A stretch of 64,000 nucleotides of DNA from Caldanaerobacter subterraneus (GTDB lineage: Bacteria; Bacillota; Thermoanaerobacteria; Thermoanaerobacterales; Thermoanaerobacteraceae), in the NCBI RefSeq assembly GCF_004345675.1, contig NZ_SLWU01000008.1:1-64000 (forward strand), read 5' to 3'. The notes below the pieces were generated by a model. It was given only the letters and a program-made list of their open reading frames with translations, searched no databases and was not told where the DNA came from. This document shows, one piece after another, positions 9,854-18,315 of this stretch (within the stretch, counting starts at the first letter, position 1; every line of letters begins with the position of its first letter). The position numbers and the translations under genes were made by a program.

Positions 9854-10741
9854 TTATCTTTCACCTGTCATTCTTCTATACAAAACTCCGCCTAACCACC
9901 TTGCAAAAAGGTTGAAAGTCAAAACTGCTAAAAGCAAGACCGCAGAAGCTCCATCCGCAATTTGCCTTGCATCAGGAGCTAAACCTTCGCTATTTACTTT
10001 CCAAATATATACAGCCAAAGTCTCTGCCGGCCTGAACAAATTCAAAGGAGAAGTTGGGCTTGAAGGATTTAAGTTTGAAAAATTCAGGGCAGGGCTACTC
10101 ATACCAGCTGTATAAAGCAGTGCCGCAGCTTCTCCAAAAATTCTTCCGGCAGTTAAAATTATTCCAGTTAAAATTCCAGGCATGGCAGCAGGTACAACTA
10201 CTTTTGTGATAGTCTGCCATTTTGTCGCCCCAAGGGCAAAACTCGCTTCCCTCAAGCTACTTGGAACACTCTTTATGGCATCCTCACTGACTCTTGTCAT
10301 GACAGGAAGGTTTAAAACTGTAAGAGCCAGAGCTCCCGCCATAAGTGAATAGCCCCAACCTGTCATTGTGACAAAAACCAAAAGTCCGAAAAGGCCAACG
10401 ACAATAGAAGGCATAGAAGACAAAGTCTCAACAGACAGGCGTATTACCTCTGTAAAAAGCCCTGGCCTTGCATATTCTGCCATGTATATTCCCGCTCCAA
10501 GTCCAATCGGAACAGAGATAATTAAGGTAATCACCAGAAGTTCAATTGAATTAAAAAGCTGAGGGCCTATACCTCCTCCTGCCTCCATAAACTTGGGAGG
10601 GGAAGTTAAGAAAGACAAATTAAGCCTTGTCCTTCCTTGATACAAAATATATCCTATGAGGGAAATCAAAAATGCCACTAAAAACCCTGCTACCACGTAA
10701 AAATATATTGTAGCAATTTTATCGTAAAGTTTTGCCTTCAT
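9854..10741 (-). CDS. pstA: Phosphate ABC transporter permease PstA
   Basis: One of the two membrane subunits of the phosphate importer. The 295 residues contain six predicted membrane segments and the cytosolic EAA-type loop REASFALGATKWQTI near residue 165 that contacts PstB. The start overlaps the pstC stop by 4 bp. Confidence 0.96.
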   Translation of the reverse strand: MKAKLYDKIATIYFYVVAGFLVAFLISLIGYILYQGRTRLNLSFLTSPPKFMEAGGGIGPQLFNSIELLVITLIISVPIGLGAGIYMAEYARPGLFTEVIRLSVETLSSMPSIVVGLFGLLVFVTMTGWGYSLMAGALALTVLNLPVMTRVSEDAIKSVPSSLREASFALGATKWQTITKVVVPAAMPGILTGIILTAGRIFGEAAALLYTAGMSSPALNFSNLNPSSPTSPLNLFRPAETLAVYIWKVNSEGLAPDARQIADGASAVLLLAVLTFNLFARWLGGVLYRRMTGER

Positions 10742-11631
10742 CTGTACATTCCCCTCCTGCCTACGAGTCTAATCAATATAATAAAGAAGAAGGATATGAT
10801 GAGCAGTAAAAGCGCAAGAGACCACAAAGCATTGTTCCAAGCAGTACCCATTACCGTATTTCCCATTTCCATTGTAATAATCGAAGTTATAGTTGACATG
10901 GGTTCAAGAAAAGATTTTGGTATCACCGGACGGTTTCCAATAACCATCTGCACTGCCAAAGCTTCTCCAAAAGCTCTCGCAAGCCCGAGTATAATCGCTG
11001 TCAAAATGCCGGGTTTTGCCGCAGGTATTAGCACATGTCTTATGGTCTGCCAGCGGGTTGCTCCAAGTGCGTAACTTGCTTCTCTTATTTCTACTGGCAA
11101 AGACCTTATCGTATCCGCACTTACACTCGTTATGGTAGGCAGAGTCATTATGGCTAAGACTAGTATACCTGCTAGCAAGCTAAAGCCGAGCCCTCCAAAA
11201 TGTTTACTTATGAAAGGAACTAATACGCTAAGCCCAAGCCATCCATAAACAACAGAAGGAATACCTACAAATATCTCTATAGCCGGCTGTAAGATTTTTT
11301 GCCCCATTTTTTTGCTTATCTCCACCATGAATATTGCCGAAGAGACACCTAACGGTGCACTTATCAATATAGCAAAAATCGAAACAAGAACAGAACCTAC
11401 AATAAAAGGTAAAGCTCCCACTTGCGGCACTTCTCTGTCAGGCCGCCATTCAGCAGAAAACAAAAATTCTTTCAATGGAATCTTGTTTACAATAAAAGTA
11501 GAAAGTCCTTTAGATGCCACAAAATAAAAAAGGGATATGACCAGAACTATTAAAAGCACTGCCGACGAGAAAACGATAACTTTCCCCAACATATCCTGGC
11601 GTTTTCTAGCTACTTCATACCTCTTGTCCAT
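10738..11631 (-). CDS. pstC: Phosphate ABC transporter permease PstC
   Basis: Partner of PstA. The 297 residues contain six membrane segments, a periplasmic loop between the first two, and the EAA loop REASYALGATRWQTI, nearly identical to that of PstA. Upstream are an intrinsic terminator after pstS and a separate four-repeat PhoP box, so pstCAB-phoU can be transcribed both by read-through from pstS and from its own phosphate-regulated promoter. Confidence 0.96.
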   Translation of the reverse strand: MDKRYEVARKRQDMLGKVIVFSSAVLLIVLVISLFYFVASKGLSTFIVNKIPLKEFLFSAEWRPDREVPQVGALPFIVGSVLVSIFAILISAPLGVSSAIFMVEISKKMGQKILQPAIEIFVGIPSVVYGWLGLSVLVPFISKHFGGLGFSLLAGILVLAIMTLPTITSVSADTIRSLPVEIREASYALGATRWQTIRHVLIPAAKPGILTAIILGLARAFGEALAVQMVIGNRPVIPKSFLEPMSTITSIITMEMGNTVMGTAWNNALWSLALLLLIISFFFIILIRLVGRRGMYR

Positions 11632-11714
11632 AGTATACTCTCATCCCCCGTTCAATTTATACCCATGTAAAACCATTACGCCTATTCAATAATACCAACC
11701 CGGAAAAAAACATT

Positions 11715-11753
11715 CATTAAATTTATGTTAAATCTATGTTAAATTTATGTTAA
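11715..11753 (-). promoter_or_regulatory. PhoP box upstream of pstC
   Basis: On the minus strand three exact TTAACA hexamers plus one TTAATG are spaced by 5 nt each (+ strand positions 11748, 11737, 11726 and 11715), a perfect 11-nt period. This matches the established PhoP box of Gram-positive bacteria (TTAACA-N5 direct repeats). A possible -10, TATTAT, follows at 11694-11689. Confidence 0.82.
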
Positions 11754-11775
11754 ATCCTTAAATTGGCAACCAATT

Positions 11776-11804
11776 AAAAAAGAGCTGGAAGTAAAATCCA
11801 GCTC
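11776..11804 (-). terminator. Terminator between pstS and pstC
   Basis: GAGCTGGA (11782-11789) pairs with TCCAGCTC (11797-11804), followed on the minus strand by six T (11776-11781). It stands 18 nt past the pstS stop. Partial termination here would keep the binding protein in excess over the membrane subunits, a usual arrangement in pst operons. Confidence 0.88.
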
Positions 11805-11821
11805 CCCCTTTTTTACGATAG

Positions 11822-12697
11822 TTACTTTACCGGTATAAACCCTAACTTTGGTATTAAATTCTTCTGAACCTCATCGGACAGCATAAAATCCAAGAAGGCT
11901 TTTACTGCACCCTTAGGTTCTCCTTTTGTGTACATGTGTTCATATGACCATATTGGGTATTTGCCGTCTATTATGTTCTGAACAGTTGGCTCAACTCCTT
12001 CGTATTTTAAAGCTTTGACAGAATTGTCTACATAAGAGAGTGCAAGATAGCTTATAGCACCCTTTGTATCTGCAACAGCTTTTCTAACAGCACCAGAGGA
12101 ATCCTCTGTTAAAGCTATACCCTGAGCTTCTTCCTGCCCTTTCAAAACGACCTTCTTGAATGTAGCACGCGTTCCTGAACTGGTTGGTCTATTGATTATC
12201 ACTATCTTCATATCTGGTCCGCCGACTTCTTTCCAGTTGGTTATCTTACCTGTGAATATGTCAATAAGCTGCTGCTGTGTTAAATCATCAACTGTGACGT
12301 CTTTGTTTACAACTACAGCAAAACCTACTTTTGCAACCTGATGGTCGACTAACTGTTTTGCAATATTTGGGTCCAATTTTTCTTCAGCAAAAATATCTGA
12401 GTTTCCTATGTCAATAGCTCCCTGGACTACCTGTGTCAAACCTGTGCCGCTTCCTCCGCCCTGTACAGTAATTGAAACATTAGGATATTTCTTCATAAAA
12501 AGTTTTGCTGCCTGCTCTACCAAGGGCTGTAACGCCGTAGAACCTGCAATTGTGATATTCCCTGAAAGTTCTTGAGAAGTAGAACTTTGAGAAGGAGTTT
12601 GGCTTTCTTGTGATTTCGTTCCACATGCCGACAAAGCAAATAAGCTTGCTATTATCAGTACTACAATAAATGTCTTTGCAAATCTACTGGTTAACAT
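11822..12697 (-). CDS. pstS: Phosphate-binding lipoprotein PstS
   Basis: Extracellular, lipid-anchored receptor that hands phosphate to PstCA. The ATG at 12697 is chosen because GGAGGTG lies 6 nt upstream; this gives 291 residues with a lipobox LSAC ending at C25. Phosphate-binding signatures are GSTALQPL after the lipid anchor, GGGSGTGLTQV and RPTSSGTRATF, as in PstS of other Firmicutes. A codon further upstream in frame would prepend 13 residues with no sense as a signal peptide. Expression is probably induced by PhoP through the box at 12751-12789. Confidence 0.95.
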   Translation of the reverse strand: MLTSRFAKTFIVVLIIASLFALSACGTKSQESQTPSQSSTSQELSGNITIAGSTALQPLVEQAAKLFMKKYPNVSITVQGGGSGTGLTQVVQGAIDIGNSDIFAEEKLDPNIAKQLVDHQVAKVGFAVVVNKDVTVDDLTQQQLIDIFTGKITNWKEVGGPDMKIVIINRPTSSGTRATFKKVVLKGQEEAQGIALTEDSSGAVRKAVADTKGAISYLALSYVDNSVKALKYEGVEPTVQNIIDGKYPIWSYEHMYTKGEPKGAVKAFLDFMLSDEVQKNLIPKLGFIPVK

Positions 12698-12735
12698 CAA
12701 AGCACCTCCACACTTTTTTGATTTTGTACAAGTCA

Positions 12736-12789
12736 ATTGTAACAGTTTAGTGTAAAGTCTGTATTAAGACAATGTTAAGTTTTTGTTAA
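12736..12789 (-). promoter_or_regulatory. PhoP box and -10 element of pstS
   Basis: On the minus strand TTAACA, TTAACA, TTAATA and TTTACA occur at + positions 12784, 12773, 12762 and 12751, again with an exact 11-nt period. TACAAT, an extended -10 preceded by TGT, follows at 12741-12736. The first two repeats overlap the final codons and stop of phoR, so regulator gene and target promoter interlock. Confidence 0.85.
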
Positions 12790-14145
12790 ATCCTTTCTGT
12801 TAAACCTTATAGTAAACTTTGTCCCTTTGCCGACTTCGCTCTCAACACTTATTTCGCCTTTCATCGATTCTACAATATGCTTAACAATTGCAAGTCCAAG
12901 CCCTGTACCTCCAAGCTTTCTCGAGCGACTTTTATCCACTCTGTAAAATCTCTCAAAAAGCCTCGGAATCTTATCCTTTGGTATCCCAATCCCGTTATCT
13001 TCAACTTCTATAATTATTTTCTCCCCTTCTAATCTAGTACTCACCTTAACAAAGCCGCCTTCTTGTGTATATTTTATCCCGTTATCTATAAGGTTAATCA
13101 TCATCTGGTGGAATCGATCCCTGTTTGCAATTATAGTCAAATTTCCACAATTTAAGTCCCTTTTTAATGTTATGCTTTTATCTTTTGCAGCTTTTTCCAT
13201 TATATAGAGGATGTCCTCAATCTCCTTATCCATTTCTATCTTTTCTACGGGGTATCCTTCTTTCACATTTTCAATCTCAGAAAGAGTCAAAATGTCATTT
13301 ATCAGTCTTGTAAGCCTTTCAGCTTCAAAGTCAATTATATCTAGAAATTTTTCTCTTGCCTCTGGGTTTTCAATGGCACCACTCCTCAGAGTTTCAATAA
13401 AACCCCTTATTGAGGTCAAAGGAGTTCTGAGTTCATGAGACACATTTGCTACAAATTCGCTTCTCATCTTTTCCAATTTCCTCATCTCAGTGATGTCGTC
13501 AATTACCAGAACAAAACCTAAATTCACATGGGAAACAGGGTGTAAGATGGGGCTTATATAGACTTTGAGGTGCTTGTTGAAAAAGTTAAGTTCAAGGCTT
13601 TTCGAAGAAAGGACTTTGTTCTTCCTCAACGTTTCAAAAACCTCATACAATTTGCTGCTCCTTATGACTTCAAAGACGCGCCTTCCCGTCAAATCTTTCT
13701 CTTCAATCCCCAAAATTTTTTTTGCCGAATCGTTCATCATTAATATCCTTTCTGCATTATCAAATGCTATAACTCCATTGGCAATGCTCTTTAAAATAGC
13801 TTCTAGTGTAGCATTTCTATCGTTTAATTCCTCGATGGTCTCTCTTAACTTGTGAGACATAGAGCTCACTGCAAAGTACAGTTCCCTTATCTCGTCAATC
13901 GAATTATCTTTTATGCCATGGTGATATATACCGTTGGCAATGTCTTTCGTTACTTCTGTAATTTCCTGAAGGGGTTCAATTATTCGCCGTAAAAACCTGT
14001 AACTTAAAACAAAAGAGATAAAAAGGGCAATTCCTACACCTATGAGCAAATTTTCAATTGAGACTTTGCCCCAAAAAAATAAAGCCAATGTCAAAATCCC
14101 TATGAGGTTTATAAAAAATAACCTGTAATAAGATTTCCTAAGCAT
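12775..14145 (-). CDS. phoR: Phosphate-responsive sensor histidine kinase PhoR
   Basis: Membrane kinase partner of PhoP. The ATG at 14145 has AAGGTGA at good distance; the in-frame GTG at 14166 does not. Order: two membrane segments (about 8-25 and 29-46) joined by only a few residues, HAMP (about 48-100), PAS (about 115-225), HisKA with VSHELRTPLTSI, and HATPase with DNGIGIP and GTGLGLAIVKH. Lacking an extracytoplasmic domain, it is unlikely to sense phosphate directly; a signal from Pst/PhoU is more likely. It overlaps phoP by 8 bp. Confidence 0.93.
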   Translation of the reverse strand: MLRKSYYRLFFINLIGILTLALFFWGKVSIENLLIGVGIALFISFVLSYRFLRRIIEPLQEITEVTKDIANGIYHHGIKDNSIDEIRELYFAVSSMSHKLRETIEELNDRNATLEAILKSIANGVIAFDNAERILMMNDSAKKILGIEEKDLTGRRVFEVIRSSKLYEVFETLRKNKVLSSKSLELNFFNKHLKVYISPILHPVSHVNLGFVLVIDDITEMRKLEKMRSEFVANVSHELRTPLTSIRGFIETLRSGAIENPEAREKFLDIIDFEAERLTRLINDILTLSEIENVKEGYPVEKIEMDKEIEDILYIMEKAAKDKSITLKRDLNCGNLTIIANRDRFHQMMINLIDNGIKYTQEGGFVKVSTRLEGEKIIIEVEDNGIGIPKDKIPRLFERFYRVDKSRSRKLGGTGLGLAIVKHIVESMKGEISVESEVGKGTKFTIRFNRKDLTKT

Positions 14146-14860
14146 CTTCTTCACCTTTGTCTTCACCCAAGTCTCTGAGTTTGTAACCTATCCCTCGCAC
14201 AGTCTCAATATAGACAGGCGCCTTGTCGTCATCCTCTATCTTCTTTCTCAAATGCCTTATGTGAACGTCAACAGTCCTCGTTTCACCAGCGTATTCGTAC
14301 CCCCACACCTTGTCCAGCAAATAGTCTCTCGTCAGCACTTTCCCTTTATTTTGAGAGAGGAGCTTTAAAAGCTCAAATTCTTTCAAAGTCAGATCCAGCG
14401 CCTTTCCTTTCTTGTACACTACATGCTTTCCAGTATCTATCACTATGTCCCCAAACTTTATTATTTCTTCTTTTTCTTCCTCTACCTGCTGCGTTCGCCG
14501 AAGAACCGCCTTTATTCTAGCTAAAAGCTCTCTCACACTAAAAGGTTTAGTAATGTAATCATCAGCTCCCAGTTCTAGTCCCAATACCTTATCAAATTCT
14601 TCACTTCTTGCAGTCAGCATTATTATTGGGATGTTCTTAGTATCCTCATTTTTCTTCAGCACTTTGCATATCTCTAACCCATCCATATCAGGTAACATCA
14701 AATCTAGTATCAGCAGATCCGGCTTTTCTTCCAAAGCTTTCTCCAAACCTTCTTTCCCATTTTCCGAAGCTATGACTTTATATCCTGCAGCCTCTAGATT
14801 ATATCTCAATAGCTCTAAGATATGGATTTCATCCTCTATCACCAGGACAGTATAAGGCAT
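14138..14860 (-). CDS. phoP: Phosphate regulon response regulator PhoP
   Basis: OmpR-type response regulator of 240 residues. The receiver domain has acidic pair E9-D10, phosphoacceptor D53 (in LDLMLPD) and K103-region AKPF-type motif (DYITKPFS). The winged helix fills residues 135-230 and ends with the conserved GYKL. GGAGG lies eight bases before the ATG. Co-transcribed with phoR. The two PhoP boxes in the neighbouring pst operon are the obvious targets. Confidence 0.94.
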   Translation of the reverse strand: MPYTVLVIEDEIHILELLRYNLEAAGYKVIASENGKEGLEKALEEKPDLLILDLMLPDMDGLEICKVLKKNEDTKNIPIIMLTARSEEFDKVLGLELGADDYITKPFSVRELLARIKAVLRRTQQVEEEKEEIIKFGDIVIDTGKHVVYKKGKALDLTLKEFELLKLLSQNKGKVLTRDYLLDKVWGYEYAGETRTVDVHIRHLRKKIEDDDKAPVYIETVRGIGYKLRDLGEDKGEEDA

Positions 14861-14881
14861 CTTTACCCCTCCAAATAGGCT

Positions 14882-15358
14882 TTACTCCTTCTGTTTTTTC
14901 TCCTCATTCTCTTTAAGAAGTTTTTTTAGCTCATCCATAAAAGTGTTTATATCCTTAAATTGCCTGTAGACAGACGCAAACCTCACATAAGCCACCTCAT
15001 CTACGCTCTTTAACTTTTCCATCACCATTTCTCCAATCTCAGCAGAGGTAATTTCCCTAACCATTGAATTTACTATCTTCCTGTCAATTTCATCAGTGAT
15101 TTCTTCCAGCACTTTTATAGGAACAGGCCTCTTTTCACAGGCTTTTATCATCCCTCTTAATATCTTTTCTTTGTCGTAAAGCTCTCTGCGGTTATCTTTT
15201 TTAATCACAAGTATAGGAAGTTGCTCTACCTTCTCATAGGTAGTAAATCTCTTGCCACATTTAAGACATTCTCTTCTTCTCCTTATAGCGGTATTGTCGT
15301 CTGTAGGCCGTGAATCTATCACCCTCGAATCAGGATAACCACAGTACGGACATTTCAT
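14882..15358 (-). CDS. nrdR: Ribonucleotide reductase repressor NrdR
   Basis: Zinc-ribbon/ATP-cone repressor of ribonucleotide reductase genes that senses (d)ATP. The 158 residues show zinc ligands C3, C6, C31 and C34, an arginine-rich loop RRRRE, and an ATP-cone from about residue 48 to 138. The product length is usual. It lies between ylmC and phoP, 21 bp before the latter, possibly in the same transcript. Confidence 0.96.
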   Translation of the reverse strand: MKCPYCGYPDSRVIDSRPTDDNTAIRRRRECLKCGKRFTTYEKVEQLPILVIKKDNRRELYDKEKILRGMIKACEKRPVPIKVLEEITDEIDRKIVNSMVREITSAEIGEMVMEKLKSVDEVAYVRFASVYRQFKDINTFMDELKKLLKENEEKKQKE

Positions 15359-15416
15359 GACTGTACCTCCAAAAATTCATCGTTTAATAAAATTATAATA
15401 AACTTGAGTTTGTTAG

Positions 15417-15668
15417 TCAAACTGAACCATTGGCACTCCTAAAATCCACTAATATTACATCTGAACCAATCTTTTTTATCGCTGCCCAAGGCAGATATAT
15501 TTCAGCTTCTTTGCTAAAAAACCTGAAAAAACCTGTTTCTTTTGGGAGAATTATGCCTTCTATTTTACCTTCTTCTAAGTTTACGTCTATATCAATTATA
15601 TTTCCTAGTTTTTCGCCCGTATTTATGTCAATCACTTCTTTATCCCTCAAATCAGACGCTTTTATCAT
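15417..15668 (-). CDS. ylmC: YlmC/YmxH family sporulation protein (PRC-barrel)
   Basis: An 83-residue, single PRC-barrel-type protein. The beta pattern DLRDKEVIDINTGEKLGNI followed by EGIILP and IYLPWAAIKKIG is characteristic of the YlmC/YmxH family. In Bacillus the homolog also lies downstream of sigG, as here. Its biochemical role is unknown. Confidence 0.85.
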   Translation of the reverse strand: MIKASDLRDKEVIDINTGEKLGNIIDIDVNLEEGKIEGIILPKETGFFRFFSKEAEIYLPWAAIKKIGSDVILVDFRSANGSV

Positions 15669-15707
15669 TTTCCTCTCCCCTTTTCACTTTCTTTTCTCTC
15701 ATTATAT

Positions 15708-15742
15708 GAAAAAATCTAGCTTATCATTCCTGATAAGCTAGA
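15708..15742 (-). terminator. Intrinsic terminator at the end of sigG
   Basis: A perfect 12-bp stem TCTAGCTTATCA/TGATAAGCTAGA (15715-15726/15731-15742) with loop TTCC is followed on the minus strand by six T (15709-15714). The stem includes the sigG stop codon. It isolates sigG from ylmC. Confidence 0.92.
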
Positions 15743-16514
15743 TGTACTTTCTCATATGATTTAATGCAGCTTTTTCCAGGCGAGAAACCTGCGCTTGTGA
15801 AATCCCTATCTCTTTTGCGACTTCCATCTGCGTTTTTCCTTCAAAAAATCTCATTGTAAGTATCATCTTTTCTCTCTCATTTAACTTCTCTAAGGCTTCT
15901 TTTAAAGCAATTTTCTCAAGCCATACCTCGTCTACATTTTTATCATCACTTACCTGATCCATCACATATATGGCATCTCCACCATCGTGATATATAGGCT
16001 CAAACAAAGAAACCGGCTCCTGTATAGCGTCCAGTGCCATCACTACTTCTTCGCTTGGAAGGTCTAACTCTTTAGCAATTTCTCCAACTGTCGGTTCTTT
16101 GGAATTCTCAGAAACGAGTTTATCCCTCACTTGAAGTGCTTTATAAGCTATGTCTCTCAAAGAACGACTTACCCTTATAGGAGTATTATCTCTTAAATAT
16201 CTCCTTATCTCTCCTATTATCATCGGAACAGCGTAAGTAGAAAACTTCACATTTTGATCTAAATCGAAATTGTCAATGGCTTTAATAAGGCCTATGCATC
16301 CCACTTGAAAAAGGTCATCCACAGACTCTCCCCTATTGTTAAATCTCTGTATAACGCTTAAAACAAGCCTTAAGTTGCTGTTTATAAACTCTTCCCTTGC
16401 CTTTTTATCGCCATTTTTCATCCTGATGAGAAGTTCCCTCTGTTTAGAGGGCTTTAAAACAGGCAATTTAGAGGTGTTTACTCCTGAAATTTCTACTTTA
16501 TTATTGTTATTCAT
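15738..16514 (-). CDS. sigG: Forespore sigma factor SigG
   Basis: Late forespore sigma factor (sigma-70 family). The ATG at 16514 is chosen because it aligns with known SigG starts (xNKVEISGVNTSKLPVLK) and GGAGG lies 11 nt upstream; the in-frame TTG at 16532 is less likely. The 258 residues hold region 2 (DDLFQVGCIGLIKAIDNFD), region 3 and region 4 with the helix-turn-helix MEVAKEIGISQAQVSRLE. Expression is probably controlled by an own sigma-F/G-type promoter and by a leader hairpin on read-through transcripts from sigE (see the leader feature). Confidence 0.97.
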   Translation of the reverse strand: MNNNNKVEISGVNTSKLPVLKPSKQRELLIRMKNGDKKAREEFINSNLRLVLSVIQRFNNRGESVDDLFQVGCIGLIKAIDNFDLDQNVKFSTYAVPMIIGEIRRYLRDNTPIRVSRSLRDIAYKALQVRDKLVSENSKEPTVGEIAKELDLPSEEVVMALDAIQEPVSLFEPIYHDGGDAIYVMDQVSDDKNVDEVWLEKIALKEALEKLNEREKMILTMRFFEGKTQMEVAKEIGISQAQVSRLEKAALNHMRKYI

Positions 16515-16586
16515 AGCCAATCCTGCCTCCAACCGCTAAGCTCATTTACAGTATTGCCGGCAGGATTGGAAAATATACTGTAAAAT
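16515..16586 (-). promoter_or_regulatory. sigG leader: forespore-type promoter plus ribosome-site hairpin
   Basis: The 72-nt gap between sigE and sigG holds two interleaved perfect inverted repeats. In transcript order they are A TTTACAGTAT (16584-16575), B CCAATCCTGCC (16569-16559), A' ATACTGTAAA (16554-16545) and B' GGCAGGATTGG (16527-16517). B' overlaps the end of the GGAGG site and ends 2 nt before the ATG. GTATA (16578-16574), 15 nt, then GGCAATACT (16558-16550) fits the sigma-F/G promoter pattern. A transcript from it would begin past A and B, leaving B' unpaired. Confidence 0.75.
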
Positions 16587-17312
16587 TTATACTAACCTGT
16601 TCATTTCTTTCTTTAGTCTTTTTAAAATTTTCTTTTCAAGCCTAGAAATGTAAGACTGAGAAATCCCTAGCATATCTGCTACTTCTTTTTGAGTTTTTTC
16701 CGTACCGCCCTCCAATCCAAATCTCAACCTGATTATCTTCTTTTCTCTGTCAGGAAGCTTCTTTAAGGCAGAGGTCAAAAGCTCTCTTTCAACCTCGTCC
16801 TCAATGTACTTATACACTGTTTCGTTGTCAGTGCCTAAAATATCTGAGAGCAAAAGTTCATTTCCGTCCCAGTCAACATTTAAAGGCTCATCAAAAGAAA
16901 CCTCCAGCCTTGTCTTATTATTCCGCCTTAAATACATCAAAATTTCATTTTCAATGCAGCGAGAAGCATATGTGGCCAATTTTATCTTTTTCCTGGGATT
17001 AAAAGTATTTATAGCCTTTATGAGTCCTATAGTGCCGATTGATATTAAATCCTCAATTCCCACTCCTGTATTCTCAAATTTTTTTGCTATATAAACTACC
17101 AGCCGCAAATTCCTCTCAATTAAAATGCTTTTTGCCTCGTTATCTCCCTTTTCCATTTTTGATATTAAATAACTTTCCTCTTCCACAGAAAGGGGAGGAG
17201 GCAAAGCTTCACTTCCGCCTATGTAGTATACCTCCTCTGCAAGGTCCAAAAAGTCTAGAAGTTTTCTCCATATCAACAGCAATTCTATTTTTAATTTTGT
17301 TTTAAGTTTCAC
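16587..17312 (-). CDS. sigE: Mother-cell sigma factor precursor pro-SigE
   Basis: Early mother-cell sigma factor, made as an inactive precursor. The GTG at 17312 is chosen: GGAGGTG stands 6 nt upstream and the resulting start ([18 protein letters not shown]) resembles the membrane-associating pro-sequence of known SigE. About 25 residues in, the conserved [16 protein letters not shown] begins the mature part. Region 2 ([19 protein letters not shown]) and the region-4 helix-turn-helix ([17 protein letters not shown]) follow; 241 residues in all. It follows spoIIGA, whose product is its likely protease, by 14 bp. Confidence 0.96.
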   Translation of the reverse strand: MKLKTKLKIELLLIWRKLLDFLDLAEEVYYIGGSEALPPPLSVEEESYLISKMEKGDNEAKSILIERNLRLVVYIAKKFENTGVGIEDLISIGTIGLIKAINTFNPRKKIKLATYASRCIENEILMYLRRNNKTRLEVSFDEPLNVDWDGNELLLSDILGTDNETVYKYIEDEVERELLTSALKKLPDREKKIIRLRFGLEGGTEKTQKEVADMLGISQSYISRLEKKILKRLKKEMNRLV

Positions 17313-17326
17313 CAAAAACACCTCCA

Positions 17327-18139
17327 TCAATCCATAATTTCGGGGTTTAACAATGCAAACTCCATTTTGTCTGTAGAAATACCAAGTATGACCTCTTTAA
17401 TTTCTTTTTCGTTAATTATCAATCTGTCAGGCCTTATGCCAAGCAATAATCCTTTTGTTCCCACACCAGAAAAAGGTATAATTCCTATTCTAGAATGCCA
17501 TTTCTCATCTTTTATAATTTCCAAAACTTTTCCAAAATCAATTTTTCCCTCTGCTACAAATTCCTCTAAATCATAGGGCAAAAGACTTTTTACTGAAGAA
17601 TAAGCTACGACAACCACAGGCAGGTTAGAAAGCGGGTCAAAAAGCTTATTTCCTGTATCCACAAAACCATAGGTTTTCACTTTTTTCCCAAATATTTCTA
17701 TATAAATCTCGTACTTCATCTTGTCCTGTTTTGCTTTTTTTACTACATAATCCCAGTTAAGAAAAAGGAGCAATGCCGCAAATCCAATTCCTACTGGAAG
17801 AGCAGTTTCTCTTCCTTTCACAGCATATAAGAGTGCAAAAATTGTACCTCCCATCGCAAAGGAAACTAAATAAAAAACTGATAAGATTCTAAAAAATTCT
17901 TTTAATGTTTCTGGGCTAAACGCCATATATATTATTAAGAGGGATAAAAGGAACTTAGCCAAAAATTCTCTAAAAAAACTGTAAGGCGTCAAAAAGAAAA
18001 TCAGCACATATCCTGCCCCTATAAAAGCCCCCAACAGCAATTTAAAAGGAGTTGAATACTTTCTAGAAAATCTTTGCGTAAGAGAAAGAATGACATAATT
18101 GATGAGCAAATTTTCCAGAAAAAGTATATCAAGATACAT
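17327..18139 (-). CDS. spoIIGA: Sigma-E processing peptidase SpoIIGA
   Basis: Membrane aspartic protease that cleaves the pro-sequence of SigE after asymmetric division. The ATG at 18139 has GGGGAGG 7 nt upstream and starts [10 protein letters not shown], as in the family; a longer frame upstream lacks homology. Residues 1-135 hold about five membrane segments, followed by a soluble protease half with the catalytic DTG motif (D161) in [14 protein letters not shown]. Upstream, TATAAT at 18215-18210 is a plausible -10, and TTTTGTAGAA (near 18267) is one mismatch from a Spo0A box, but both need testing. Confidence 0.93.
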   Translation of the reverse strand: MYLDILFLENLLINYVILSLTQRFSRKYSTPFKLLLGAFIGAGYVLIFFLTPYSFFREFLAKFLLSLLIIYMAFSPETLKEFFRILSVFYLVSFAMGGTIFALLYAVKGRETALPVGIGFAALLLFLNWDYVVKKAKQDKMKYEIYIEIFGKKVKTYGFVDTGNKLFDPLSNLPVVVVAYSSVKSLLPYDLEEFVAEGKIDFGKVLEIIKDEKWHSRIGIIPFSGVGTKGLLLGIRPDRLIINEKEIKEVILGISTDKMEFALLNPEIMD

Positions 18140-18282
18140 CAATTTTCCTCCCCGGGGACATTCTCGGTCCTTATACAATTTATATTCTCATTTTCTCATT
18201 TTATTCTTAATTATATCTCAAAAACGCCCTTTAGTTTGTAATATTTTGGAATGAATTTAAGGTAATTTTTGTAGAAATTTTG

Positions 18283-18315
18283 CAAAAAAAATCTGCAAAG
18301 TTGCCTTTGCAGATT
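18283..18315 (-). terminator. Intrinsic terminator after ftsZ
   Basis: AATCTGCAAAG (18290-18300) pairs with CTTTGCAGATT (18305-18315), loop TTGC. The minus strand then carries seven T (18283-18289). It marks the end of the long division and cell-wall cluster and separates it from the sporulation operon spoIIGA-sigE-sigG. Confidence 0.92.

Noticed and set aside
16515-16532. Longer sigG with TTG start at 16532
   Set aside because: The extension is not in the family and would place the start inside the ribosome site; the ATG at 16514 fits better.
18267-18277. Spo0A box upstream of spoIIGA
   Set aside because: TTTTGTAGAA has one mismatch to the core and lies in AT-rich DNA; kept only as a remark, not as a feature.
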